Shown here one piece after another: positions 1-6,524 of a stretch of 11,405 nucleotides of DNA. The stretch's first letter is position 1. Each line of letters starts with the position of its first letter. The notes below the pieces were generated by a model. That model had not been told where the DNA came from and made no database searches. It saw only the letters and a program-made list of their open reading frames with translations. The stretch comes from Oscillospiraceae bacterium. Lineage in GTDB: Bacteria; Bacillota; Clostridia; Oscillospirales; Oscillospiraceae. The stretch spans positions 1-11,405 of the forward strand of contig JAJPXI010000220.1 in the NCBI GenBank assembly GCA_021205585.1, given 5' to 3'. The translations under genes were made by a program, and so were the position numbers.

Positions 1-25
1 TTAAAATGTCTCATTTTAATCTGAA
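1..25. repeat. Palindromic repeat, copy 1 (cut by window edge)
   Basis: TTAAAATG at 1-8 pairs with CATTTTAA at 12-19 around the loop TCT. The right half with its flank, CATTTTAATCTGAA (12-25), is identical to 1705-1718, where the full 14-bp-arm palindrome is visible. The left arm probably continues outside the window. The two copies bracket the two-gene unit at 138-1636. Whether this is a terminator of an upstream gene or a dispersed repeat cannot be told from one edge. Confidence 0.6.
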
Positions 26-38
26 GAGAGTATTAGGG

Positions 39-67
39 TTGACAGGGACGCTTGAATCTGTTACAAT
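39..67 (+). promoter_or_regulatory. Sigma-A promoter of the small-protein/NlpC unit
   Basis: A perfect -35 box TTGACA (39-44) is followed by a 17-bp spacer and a -10 box TACAAT (62-67). Transcription should start near 74, giving a leader of about 65 nt before the start codon at 138. No other promoter is evident before the second gene, so both genes are probably read from here. Confidence 0.75.
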
Positions 68-137
68 TCGGTTACAGATGAAAGCCATGCGCCGGACGCA
101 TTTTTGCCGTTCAGCGCAACGACATTGGGAGGGTATC

Positions 138-428
138 ATGGCAGAAAAGAAAATTCCCTTGGAGTATAAGGGGCATCCCCTGCGCCGCAAGGACAATTTG
201 ATCTATTACGGCAGTATGGGCGAAAAATATATTATCATGCTGCAGGTCATGGCCAGCGCCCCGCTGGACGACCTGAATCTGGCCACTAAGGTGTCGGTGC
301 AGCTTCAGCTGACCGATCCGGATTTGAAATCCAGGGATCGGGTGGTAAAAAAGACCGAAAAGGACAATCTTTACGCCGCCATGGACGTGGCGGCGGTCTG
401 GTTGGAACGGGCTTTAGCCGGAAAGTAA
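138..428 (+). CDS. Small conserved protein of unknown function (96 aa)
   Basis: This encodes a basic, soluble 96-residue protein with no signal peptide or membrane segment. The ATG at 138 is chosen over an in-frame start at 6 because GGGAGGG (127-133) lies 4 bases upstream and the promoter at 39-67 lies inside the longer frame. The sequence has an N-terminal KGHPL-R-x(5)-IYYG stretch, a hydrophobic strand IIMLQVM, a VQLQLTDPDL segment and a C-terminal helix AAMDVAAVWLERAL. I recall similar short proteins in many Clostridia, without an assigned function; no domain with a known activity is recognisable. It sits 5 bp upstream of the wall hydrolase gene and is probably co-transcribed and translationally coupled with it, which may hint at an envelope or growth-related role, but that is guilt by association. 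The coding call is firm; the function is unknown. Confidence 0.8.
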   Translation: MAEKKIPLEYKGHPLRRKDNLIYYGSMGEKYIIMLQVMASAPLDDLNLATKVSVQLQLTDPDLKSRDRVVKKTEKDNLYAAMDVAAVWLERALAGK

Positions 429-433
429 GCGCT

Positions 434-1636
434 ATGGATTTACAAAAGCTATCTCGCCTGGCTGCGGCTACCGCCCTGTGCGCTTGCCTTGCTGTGGGAG
501 TGTCCGCCATGGCCATCGGCAGCAGCGAACCGGTTCAGGGCGCCGGCGCTTTGAGCGCCAGCCCCAGCAGCGAAACTGTCCAGGCGGTGAGCGCCGGCCA
601 GTCCCTTGCCGGGGATAAGGCCAGCCTGGAACCCCAGGAAGATGCCGCAGGGGTAGATGCAGATGCCCAGGCGGCCGAAGAGGAAGCGCGGGAAACTGAG
701 GAGGCTACCCAAGGCGGCGATGTATCGGACGAGCCCTCAGACGGCGGCCAGGCCGAAGCGGGAGAAACCGCCGCCGGGGACAGCGGGGAGGCCGCTGAAA
801 GCGGCGAAGCCAGCGCCGGTGCTTCTGAGGACAGTTCCAGCGCATCCGAAGACGTCAGCGTATCGTTTCCCACCGTCGGCACTGTCAACTCCGGCGGTTC
901 CGGCCTGAACATGCGCAACGGCTCCGGCTCCAGCTGCGATATCATGGCCTCCATCCCCAACGGAACCGTCCTGACTCTGACCGGCCTGGAAAACGGCTGG
1001 TATCAAATTAAATATAACGGCTCCGTCGGCTACGTCAACAGCCAGTATGTCACCCTGGGGGGCAGCGCCGCCGACGCGGCCACCTCCGCAGAAGCGGAGA
1101 CTTCCACCCGCGCCGAATCCTCCGCGGAGGCGGAATCTTCCGATGCGGACACCGGTTCTGACGGATCGTCAGACGCTGGTAATTCCACAGCTTCTTCGGC
1201 CGCAGAGTCCTCCGCCGCTTCGGGCAGCTCTTCCTCTGATGCGTCCTCCGGCACGGCGGCGGCGCTGGTGGAATACGCCAGGCAGTTTTTGGGCTGTTCC
1301 TATGTTTACGCCACCGCTGGGCCCACCACCTTCGACTGCTCCGGGTTTACCTATTATGTCTTTGCCCATTTCGGCTACACCTTGAGCCGATCCTCCGCCG
1401 CGCAGTATTATGACGGGGAGGTCATCGAAATGGACGAAAGCCAGATGCAGGTGGGCGATTTGCTCCTGTGGCGAACCTACGGCTCCTCCGATGCCGCCAA
1501 CCATGTGGGCATTTACATCGGCAACGGCCAATACATCCACGCCTCCAGCGCCTCCGGCTGCGTGACCATCTCCTCTTTGAGCACCGTGTCGAATCATCGC
1601 TACCTGGTGGGCGTGCGGCGCATTATCTCCGACTAA
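434..1636 (+). CDS. Secreted SH3-domain NlpC/P60 peptidoglycan hydrolase
   Basis: Predicted exported cell-wall endopeptidase of 400 aa. Residues 1-25 form a signal peptide: basic LQKLSR, an alanine/leucine core, and a likely cleavage after VSA. Residues 26-144 are a low-complexity Ala/Ser/Glu/Gly/Asp-rich, strongly acidic linker. Residues 145-208 are a bacterial SH3 domain (GLNMRNGSG, NGWYQIKYNG, GYVNSQYV), which usually binds the wall. Residues 209-272 are a second Ser/Ala-rich linker. Residues 275-400 are an NlpC/P60 domain with the triad Cys302 (in DCSGF), His357 (in NHVGIYIG) and His369 (in YIHASS). Family enzymes cut D-Glu/diaminopimelate-type bonds in peptide stems. The start ATG lies 5 bp after the preceding gene and has GGAAAG (420-425) ahead of it. 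A lipobox reading of LCAC is unlikely because the residue before the Ala is Cys. Substrate and role (daughter-cell separation, turnover) are inference. Confidence 0.93.
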   Translation: MDLQKLSRLAAATALCACLAVGVSAMAIGSSEPVQGAGALSASPSSETVQAVSAGQSLAGDKASLEPQEDAAGVDADAQAAEEEARETEEATQGGDVSDEPSDGGQAEAGETAAGDSGEAAESGEASAGASEDSSSASEDVSVSFPTVGTVNSGGSGLNMRNGSGSSCDIMASIPNGTVLTLTGLENGWYQIKYNGSVGYVNSQYVTLGGSAADAATSAEAETSTRAESSAEAESSDADTGSDGSSDAGNSTASSAAESSAASGSSSSDASSGTAAALVEYARQFLGCSYVYATAGPTTFDCSGFTYYVFAHFGYTLSRSSAAQYYDGEVIEMDESQMQVGDLLLWRTYGSSDAANHVGIYIGNGQYIHASSASGCVTISSLSTVSNHRYLVGVRRIISD

Positions 1637-1687
1637 TCCCAGCCTGAAAAATTGCCTGCGATGCCGGGGGGCCTGTATGATACTTTC

Positions 1688-1718
1688 TTCAGATTAAAAT
1701 GGGACATTTTAATCTGAA
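1688..1718. repeat. AT-rich perfect palindrome, copy 2
   Basis: TTCAGATTAAAATG (1688-1701) and CATTTTAATCTGAA (1705-1718) are perfect 14-bp arms around GGA. The right arm is identical to 12-25. It starts 52 bp after the NlpC/P60 stop and could end that transcript, but no T-run follows, so a dispersed palindromic repeat is at least as likely. Confidence 0.7.
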
Positions 1719-1734
1719 CTTTTGAAGGGTCTAA

Positions 1735-1893
1735 TACTGATTCTTCATAAAAAGATTTCATCTTTTTATGAAGAATATGGCTGGTTCCCAGCCTGATTTT
1801 GAAAGCTGTGCTTTCAAAATCCCGTCTCATACAATTCTCAACGCGCTTCGCGCTATAAAAAGCGCATTTGCGCTTTTTCATGAGAATTGGTAT
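1735..1893 (+). repeat. Modular hairpin-array repeat, copy A
   Basis: A chain of back-to-back inverted repeats: 17-bp perfect arms at 1740-1756/1760-1776, GGCTGG-TTC-CCAGCC at 1779-1793, 12-bp perfect arms at 1795-1806/1810-1821, and outer arms CAATTCTCA (1832-1840)/TGAGAATTG (1881-1889) that enclose CGCG-CTT-CGCG (1842-1852) and AAAAAGCGCA-TT-TGCGCTTTTT (1857-1878). Further hairpins follow at 1899-1914 and 1917-1934, and GTCTCATAC occurs at 1824-1832 and 1932-1940. The ends (TACTGATTCTTCAT and, on the other strand, CCAATTCTCAT) and several internal blocks recur in inverted orientation at 2499-2605. This is a non-coding, miniature-element-like repeat with no reading frame of note. Confidence 0.65.
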
Positions 1894-2033
1894 AAGAGCC
1901 GCGCAAAAGCGCGGTTGACGCTTCAAAAGGCGTCTCATACGAAATCTACGCCGCTGTCCTCCCCTTCCATGCAAGGCTTGGGGATGTGAAATGCCCGGAA
2001 AAGAAAAAATCCCGCGAAATTTCAAAAAAACGA

Positions 2034-2062
2034 TTGCGCTTGAGAAAAAACCATAGTATAAT
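2034..2062 (+). promoter_or_regulatory. Sigma-A promoter of the biotinyl protein gene
   Basis: A TTGCGC -35 box (2034-2039), 17-bp spacer and perfect TATAAT (2057-2062). The start should fall near 2069, giving a leader of about 58 nt that contains the hairpin at 2076-2096. The gene therefore has its own promoter and does not depend on the upstream unit. Confidence 0.7.
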
Positions 2063-2075
2063 CATTCTTGCAGCT

Positions 2076-2096
2076 GGGAGAGGATGCGCCTCTCCC
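2076..2096 (+). promoter_or_regulatory. Leader hairpin before the biotinyl protein gene
   Basis: GGGAGAGG (2076-2083) pairs perfectly with CCTCTCCC (2089-2096) around ATGCG. It lies a few bases inside the predicted transcript and has no T-run, so it is more likely a 5' stabilising or regulatory structure than a terminator. A GGGAGAGG strand could also mimic a ribosome site, but the stem hides it. Confidence 0.45.
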
Positions 2097-2126
2097 CTCG
2101 AAATCTTTATTAAGGAGTGCAAGAAA

Positions 2127-2336
2127 ATGGATATTAAAGCCCGTATCCCCGGCACCATCACCGCCATCAAGGTCAACGTGGGCGACGCGGTGCAGGCCCG
2201 CGATGTCATCGGCACCATGGAGGCCATGAAGATGGAGCAGCCCATCCCCGCCCCCAAGGCCGGCACCGTAAAGGAAATCAAAGTCGCCGTGGGCGACAAG
2301 GTAAAGACCGGCGAGGTGCTGGTCGTCCTGGAATAA
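2127..2336 (+). CDS. Single-domain biotinyl (BCCP-like) carrier protein
   Basis: A 69-aa protein that is entirely one biotin/lipoyl-attachment domain: two repeated half-motifs (IPGTITAIKVNVGDAV and PKAGTVKEIKVAVGDKV) flank the hairpin EAMKM, whose Lys35 should carry biotin. Such small carriers move carboxyl groups in biotin-dependent decarboxylases or carboxylases (oxaloacetate, methylmalonyl-CoA, glutaconyl-CoA or acetyl-CoA type). The usual Pro/Ala-rich N-terminal linker is absent. AAGGAG (2112-2117) lies 9 bases before the ATG; the open frame extends upstream to 1986 but across the promoter, so that start is rejected. No carboxylase, decarboxylase or biotin ligase gene is within the window: upstream is repeat DNA, downstream a terminator, so it is an orphan carrier and its partner must be encoded elsewhere. 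The Met on both sides of the Lys favours biotin over lipoate. Which enzyme it serves is unknown. Confidence 0.9.
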   Translation: MDIKARIPGTITAIKVNVGDAVQARDVIGTMEAMKMEQPIPAPKAGTVKEIKVAVGDKVKTGEVLVVLE

Positions 2337-2419
2337 TTTTCCAGGAGCGTGGGGAAAAGCGGTCACTCCCTGGCCGCGTCCATTTTTCCCTTTTGCCGCA
2401 GCGCGGTATTGTCCACAAT

Positions 2420-2470
2420 AAAAGCCGCCCTGAACGTCCCCTGTGCGGGGGGGCGTTCAGGGCGGCTTTT
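2420..2470. terminator. Bidirectional Rho-independent terminator
   Basis: Perfect 17-bp arms at 2420-2436 (AAAAGCCGCCCTGAACG) and 2454-2470 (CGTTCAGGGCGGCTTTT), with a small CCCC/GGGG stem inside the loop. TTTT ends the plus reading and TTTTATT the minus reading. It lies between the convergent biotinyl and exporter genes and should stop both. Confidence 0.9.
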
Positions 2471-2498
2471 GCGGTTCTCCGCGCCTTACGGCGCTCAC

Positions 2499-2605
2499 AC
2501 TGATTCTCATGAAAAAGCGCGGCGTTCAAAATCAGGCCGGCCACCATCCATATTCTTCATAGAAAGAGGTATCTTTTTAGAGGTTCCCTCTATGAAGAAT
2601 CAGTA
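2499..2605 (-). repeat. Modular hairpin-array repeat, copy B (inverted)
   Basis: Read on the minus strand this follows the order of copy A (1735-1893): a TACTGATTCTTCAT end, an AAAAAGAT block, TATGAAGAATATGG, a GG..CC..GCCTGATTTTGAA block and a GCGCTTTTTCATGAGAAT end. The first hairpin has 12-bp arms at 2552-2563 and 2589-2600. It is shorter than copy A because the middle hairpins are missing, and it carries an extra piece with TTAGAGGTTCCC (2577-2588), which also occurs inverted at 6517-6528. Its boundary falls directly beside the stop codon of the exporter gene at 2606. Confidence 0.6.
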
Positions 2606-4519
2606 TCAGTCCAGCTCGAACTGCCCGGTGTAGAGCTGGTAGTAGCGGCCCTTCTGGGCCAGCAGCTCGTCGTGGCTGCCCTTTTCGATAATCTGGCCGC
2701 CCTCGATGACCACGATGCAGTTGGCGTTGCGCACGGTGGACAGGCGGTGGGCGATGACGAACACCGTGCGGTTCTCCATCAGCGCGTCCATGCCCTGCTC
2801 GATGAGCCGCTCGGTGCGGGTGTCGATGGAGGAGGTGGCCTCGTCAAGAATCATCACCGGCGGGTCCTTGACGGCGGCCCTGGCGATGGCCAGCAGCTGC
2901 CGCTGGCCCTGGGACAGGTTGGCCCCGTCCATGGTGACCATGGTCTGGTAGCCGTCGGGCAGGCGGCGGATAAAAGAGTGGGCGTTGGCGGTTTTGGCGG
3001 CGGCGACGCACTCCTCGTCGGTGGCGTCCAGCCGCCCGTAGCGGATGTTTTCCATAACGGTGCCGGTGAACAGGTGGGTATCCTGGAGCACGGAGCCCAG
3101 GCTCAGGCGCAAATCGTCCTTGGCGATGTCCCGCACGTCCACGCCGTCGTAGGTGATGCGCCCCCCCTGAATCTCATAAAAGCGGTTGATCAGGTTGGTC
3201 ACGGTGGTCTTGCCCGCGCCGGTGGAACCGACGAACGCAATCTTCTGGCCGGGGTTGGCGTAGACCGACACCCGCTTGAGCACCTGCTTTTCCGGCACAT
3301 AACCGAAGTCCACCTCTGTCAGTTCCACGGCCCCCCGCACCTGGGTCAGGCTGCCGTCGGCGGCGTTTTTCCAGGCCCACAGGTGCTGGTGGCTGTCGGG
3401 CGCGGCCTCGGCTAAACTGCCGTCGGCCTCCCGGCGCGCCCGCACCAGAGTGACCCGGCCCTCGTCAAGCTCCGGCTCGGCGTCCATCACCTCAAAAATG
3501 CGCTCGGCCCCGGCCAGGGCGGACAGGATGGTGGTCAGCTGCATGGAGATCTGGTTCATGGGCTGGCCCACCTGGCGGCAGTAGGTCAGGTAGCTGACCA
3601 GGCCGCCGATGTCGAAGCTGGTCAGGGCGGCCAGGACGCCCCCCACCATGGCGGTGACGGCGAAATTGATGTTGAACAGCTCCGCCAGCAGGGGGGCGGT
3701 GGCGGTGGAGTAAAAGGCGGCGGAGGTGCCCGCCCGGCGGTAGGTCTCGTTCAGGGCGGCGAACCGCTCCTTGGCCTGCTCCTCGTGGGTAAAGGCCTTG
3801 ACCACCTTCAGCCCCTCGATCATCTCCTGGATATTGCCGTTGACCTCCCCCAGGGCGGCCTGCTGCTTCTGGTAGTAGCGGCGGCTCTTCCCGCCCCAGA
3901 CCTTCAAAATCAGCAGGGCAGCCAGCAGCACCGCCAGGGTGACAAGGAAGAGGACGGGGCTGATGACAATCATCACCGCCACGATGCCCACGAACAGCAG
4001 CGCACTGGAGAGCAGGTTGACCACCGACTGCTCCAGGGCCAGCTGGACGTTGTCTGCGTCGTTGGTGAAGCGGCTCATTAATTCCCCGTGGGTGTGCTGG
4101 TCGAAGTATTTCAGGGGCAGGCTCTGGAGCCGGTCGAACAGATCCCGGCGCAGCCGGTTGGCCCCGCCCTGGGCCAGGCGCACCATGGTGCGGGCCTGGA
4201 GATAGGTGGCGGCGGCCCCCAGCGCGTAAATAACCGCCAAAAGGGCCACCAGCGCCAGCAGGCCGGACACCTTTTCCGACATGGTTTTTGAGGAATCCAC
4301 CACCAGATTGGAGATGGGCCGCAGCAGATAGGATCCGCCCACGCTGGCCAGGGTGGACAGCAGCAGGCAGACCAGCACCACGATCAGGGGCAGCTTGCTC
4401 TGGGTCAGGTAGCCCAGCAGCCGCCGTACGGTTTTCATGGTGTTCTTCGGCTTCTGATAGCCCCCACGGGGGCCGCCTCCGGGTCCGTCCGGCTGCTTCC
4501 TGGTGTTTTCGTCCGCCAT
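2606..4519 (-). CDS. ABC exporter half-transporter, catalytic subunit
   Basis: A 637-aa fused membrane/ATPase subunit of a type IV (multidrug/lipid-type) ABC exporter. Residues 1-30 are a hydrophilic Gly/Pro-rich tail; about 40-350 hold six predicted membrane helices; about 410-637 are the ATPase. Motifs: Walker A GSTGAGKT (Lys437), signature LSQGQ (535-539), Walker B MILDEATSS (Asp559, catalytic Glu560) and switch His591 (AHRLST). Catalytic residues are therefore intact, but the signature has Gln in place of the first Gly. A charged insert (about residues 360-400, rich in Arg, Ala and Asp) separates the two domains. ATG at 4519 is chosen because the open frame further upstream (to 4960) is only the shadow of the neighbouring gene; this ATG overlaps that gene's stop as TAATG. 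It should pair with the 4519-6261 product. The substrate cannot be read from sequence: drugs, peptides and lipids are all possible. Confidence 0.93.
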   Translation of the reverse strand: MADENTRKQPDGPGGGPRGGYQKPKNTMKTVRRLLGYLTQSKLPLIVVLVCLLLSTLASVGGSYLLRPISNLVVDSSKTMSEKVSGLLALVALLAVIYALGAAATYLQARTMVRLAQGGANRLRRDLFDRLQSLPLKYFDQHTHGELMSRFTNDADNVQLALEQSVVNLLSSALLFVGIVAVMIVISPVLFLVTLAVLLAALLILKVWGGKSRRYYQKQQAALGEVNGNIQEMIEGLKVVKAFTHEEQAKERFAALNETYRRAGTSAAFYSTATAPLLAELFNINFAVTAMVGGVLAALTSFDIGGLVSYLTYCRQVGQPMNQISMQLTTILSALAGAERIFEVMDAEPELDEGRVTLVRARREADGSLAEAAPDSHQHLWAWKNAADGSLTQVRGAVELTEVDFGYVPEKQVLKRVSVYANPGQKIAFVGSTGAGKTTVTNLINRFYEIQGGRITYDGVDVRDIAKDDLRLSLGSVLQDTHLFTGTVMENIRYGRLDATDEECVAAAKTANAHSFIRRLPDGYQTMVTMDGANLSQGQRQLLAIARAAVKDPPVMILDEATSSIDTRTERLIEQGMDALMENRTVFVIAHRLSTVRNANCIVVIEGGQIIEKGSHDELLAQKGRYYQLYTGQFELD

Positions 4520-6261
4520 TATTCCGCCACCCCTTCCTGCTGAGAGCGATAAATTTCCTGGTAAATCCGGTTTTCCGCCAGCAGCTGCCGGTGGGTGCCC
4601 ACGCCGGCGATGTGGTCGTCGTCCAGCACCACAATCTGGTCGCAGTGCTCCACGGAGCTGACGCGCTGGGCGATGATGATGACCGTGGTGCCCGCCAGAT
4701 TTTCCTTGAAGGAGGCGCGGATTTGGGCCTCGGTGGCGGTGTCCACGGCGGAGGTGGAGTCGTCTAAAATTAAAATGGACGGCGCCCGGAGCATGGCCCG
4801 GGCGATGCACAGCCGCTGCTTCTGACCGCCGGAGACGTTGACGCCCCCCTGCTCCAGATGGGTGTCGAACCCATCCGGGAAGGACATGATGAAGTCGTAG
4901 GCCTGGGCGTTTTTCGCCGCCTGAACCAGTTCCTCCTCGGTGGCCTCCGGCCTGCCCCAAAGCAGGTTCTCCCGGATGGTACCGGAGAACAGGACGTTAT
5001 TTTGCAGCACCATGCCAATGCGCTGGCGCAGCTCGGCCACCGGGTAGTCCCGCACGTCCATCCCGTCCACCAGCACGGCCCCGCCGGTGACGTCGTAAAA
5101 TCGGGGAATCAGGTTGACCAGGCTGGACTTGCCCACGCCGGTGCCCCCCACCACCGCCACGAACTGCCCGGCGGGGATGGTCAGATCGATGTGGGCCAGC
5201 ACGTCGTCCCCCGTGCCGCTGGCCTGGTAGCGGAAGGACACGTCCCGGAACTCCACCTGCCCCCTGGATTCGGGCAGCCGGTTTTCCGTCACGTTCTCCC
5301 CATCCCGGATGTCCGGCACGGTCTCCAGCACCTGGAGGATGCGCCGGGCGCAGGCCTGGGCGCGGGTCAGCTGCAATAAACTCATGGCCACCATCAGCAC
5401 GCTCATGAGAATCTGGGAGATATAGGTGATAAAGGAGGTCAGCTGGCCCACCTCCATGCCGCCGGAGACGACCTGGTTGCCCCCCAGCCACAGCACAGCC
5501 ACGATGGCCCCGTACAGGGAGACCATCATAATGGGCTGCATCAGGATAACCCGGGTGCCCGCCGTCAGGGCAGCCTGGGTCAAATCGTCGTTGCTGCGCT
5601 TGAATTTGCTCTTTTCAAACTTTTGGCGCACAAAGCTCTTGACCACCCGCACGGCGATTAAATTTTCCTGCACGGAGGCGTTCAGAAAGTCGATTTTCTC
5701 CTGCATGATGGTGAACAGCCGGTGGCACAGCCGCATCAAAAAACCGATGGCCAGGGCCATCAGGGGGATGACGATAAACAGCACAATGGCCAGGCGGGCG
5801 TTGATGGTCACGCAGACCACCAGGGCGGCCACCATCATAATGGGCGCCCGCACCAACATCCGCAGGGCGAAGCTGATCATCATCTGCAAAACGTTGATGT
5901 CGTTGCTCATGCGGGTGACCAGACTGGCGGAGGAAAAGCGGTCGATGTCGGCAAAGGAGAACTCCTGCACCTTGTCGAACATGGCCCTGCGCAGGTTGGC
6001 CCCGAAGCCCATGCTGGCCGCCGCCGTGTACTTCACGGCGGCCACGCCGCCGAACATGGCCACGCCGGCCAGAACCACCATAACAGCCCCCTTCCGCAGG
6101 ATGTAAGCCAGCCCGGCTCCCCCTTCGATGCCCACGTCGATGATGTCGGCCATCAGCAGGGGCAAAATCAGCTCGCACACGATCTCAATCACCAGCAGCG
6201 CCGGCCCGATCAGCACCGCCTTTTCGTATCCCTTCATGTATTTCAGCAGTTTTTTCAGCAC
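4519..6261 (-). CDS. ABC exporter half-transporter, degenerate subunit
   Basis: A 580-aa half exporter: six predicted membrane helices in residues 1-320 and an ATPase from about 335. Walker A GGTGVGKS (Lys378) and signature VSGGQ (476-480) are normal, but the residue after the Walker B Asp500 is Asp501 instead of Glu, and the switch residue is Gln532 (AQRVSS) instead of His. This is the classic pattern of the degenerate half in heterodimeric exporters such as TM287/288: its nucleotide site binds but hardly hydrolyses ATP, while its intact signature completes the active site of the partner. The start is GTG at 6261 with AAGGAGG at 6274-6280; an N-terminus LKKLLKYMKGYEK is typical for the family. 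It is the promoter-proximal gene and its stop shares one base with the next start, giving coupled 1:1 synthesis. No MarR- or TetR-type regulator gene is adjacent in the window. Confidence 0.93.
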   Translation of the reverse strand: MLKKLLKYMKGYEKAVLIGPALLVIEIVCELILPLLMADIIDVGIEGGAGLAYILRKGAVMVVLAGVAMFGGVAAVKYTAAASMGFGANLRRAMFDKVQEFSFADIDRFSSASLVTRMSNDINVLQMMISFALRMLVRAPIMMVAALVVCVTINARLAIVLFIVIPLMALAIGFLMRLCHRLFTIMQEKIDFLNASVQENLIAVRVVKSFVRQKFEKSKFKRSNDDLTQAALTAGTRVILMQPIMMVSLYGAIVAVLWLGGNQVVSGGMEVGQLTSFITYISQILMSVLMVAMSLLQLTRAQACARRILQVLETVPDIRDGENVTENRLPESRGQVEFRDVSFRYQASGTGDDVLAHIDLTIPAGQFVAVVGGTGVGKSSLVNLIPRFYDVTGGAVLVDGMDVRDYPVAELRQRIGMVLQNNVLFSGTIRENLLWGRPEATEEELVQAAKNAQAYDFIMSFPDGFDTHLEQGGVNVSGGQKQRLCIARAMLRAPSILILDDSTSAVDTATEAQIRASFKENLAGTTVIIIAQRVSSVEHCDQIVVLDDDHIAGVGTHRQLLAENRIYQEIYRSQQEGVAE

Positions 6262-6320
6262 GGAAACGGTTCTCCTCCTTCTTGACTCCCATCCGCCGGA
6301 GTGCGGATTTTGGTCAAAAT

Positions 6321-6348
6321 ATTATATCATACCGCAGAGGAATGTCAA
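6321..6348 (-). promoter_or_regulatory. Extended -10 promoter of the ABC exporter operon
   Basis: On the minus strand TTGACA (6348-6343), a 16-bp spacer and TATAAT (6326-6321), preceded by TGA as an extended -10. Transcription should begin near 6314, about 50 nt before the GTG. A 14-bp palindrome ATTTTG-GT-CAAAAT (6307-6320) abuts the -10 box and covers the start point, a good position for a repressor. A TCCGC/GCGGA hairpin follows in the leader (6292-6307). Confidence 0.8.
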
Positions 6349-6411
6349 GGCAGAATATAATATATTTTCTGTTATATGGCTATTATTGTGAAAACAAATC
6401 CGGCCTTCGTA

Positions 6412-6450
6412 TAAGAAGCGCCGATGAAATGCGTCTGCGGCGCTGTCTTA
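6412..6450. repeat. GC-rich hairpin in the intergenic gap
   Basis: TAAGAAGCGCCG (6412-6423) pairs with CGGCGCT-g-TCTTA (6438-6450), 12 bp with one bulged base. The neighbouring word TTAAGTGCGCC (6448-6458) recurs at 6540-6550 inside the MITE-like element, which suggests shared repeat ancestry. No T-run supports a terminator. Confidence 0.4.
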
Positions 6451-6465
6451 AGTGCGCCACATATA

Positions 6466-6511
6466 AAAAGCTCTGCCGCCTTGCCCTATTCTACAAGACG
6501 GTAGAGCTTTT
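6466..6511. terminator. Terminator-like hairpin
   Basis: AAAAGCTCTGCCGCCTTG (6466-6483) and CAAGACGGTAGAGCTTTT (6494-6511) pair at 16 of 18 positions around a 10-nt loop, with A-runs and T-runs on the outer ends, so it can act in both directions (CTTTTTATAT on the minus strand). No gene in the window ends here; it may have served an element now reduced to remnants at 6699-6885. Confidence 0.6.
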
Positions 6512-6524
6512 CAAATGGGAACCT

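Noticed and set aside
6..137. Longer N-terminus for the small protein
   Set aside because: It would begin inside the palindrome and span the promoter at 39-67; the ATG at 138 has a good ribosome site.
1735..1940. CRISPR array
   Set aside because: The repeats are adjacent palindromes of different sequence, not identical repeats with equal-length unique spacers.
4520..4960. Upstream extension of the catalytic ABC subunit to a 784-aa product
   Set aside because: The extra part reads out of frame through the conserved ATPase region of the other half-transporter. The internal ATG at 4519 overlaps that gene's stop and yields a normal-length protein.
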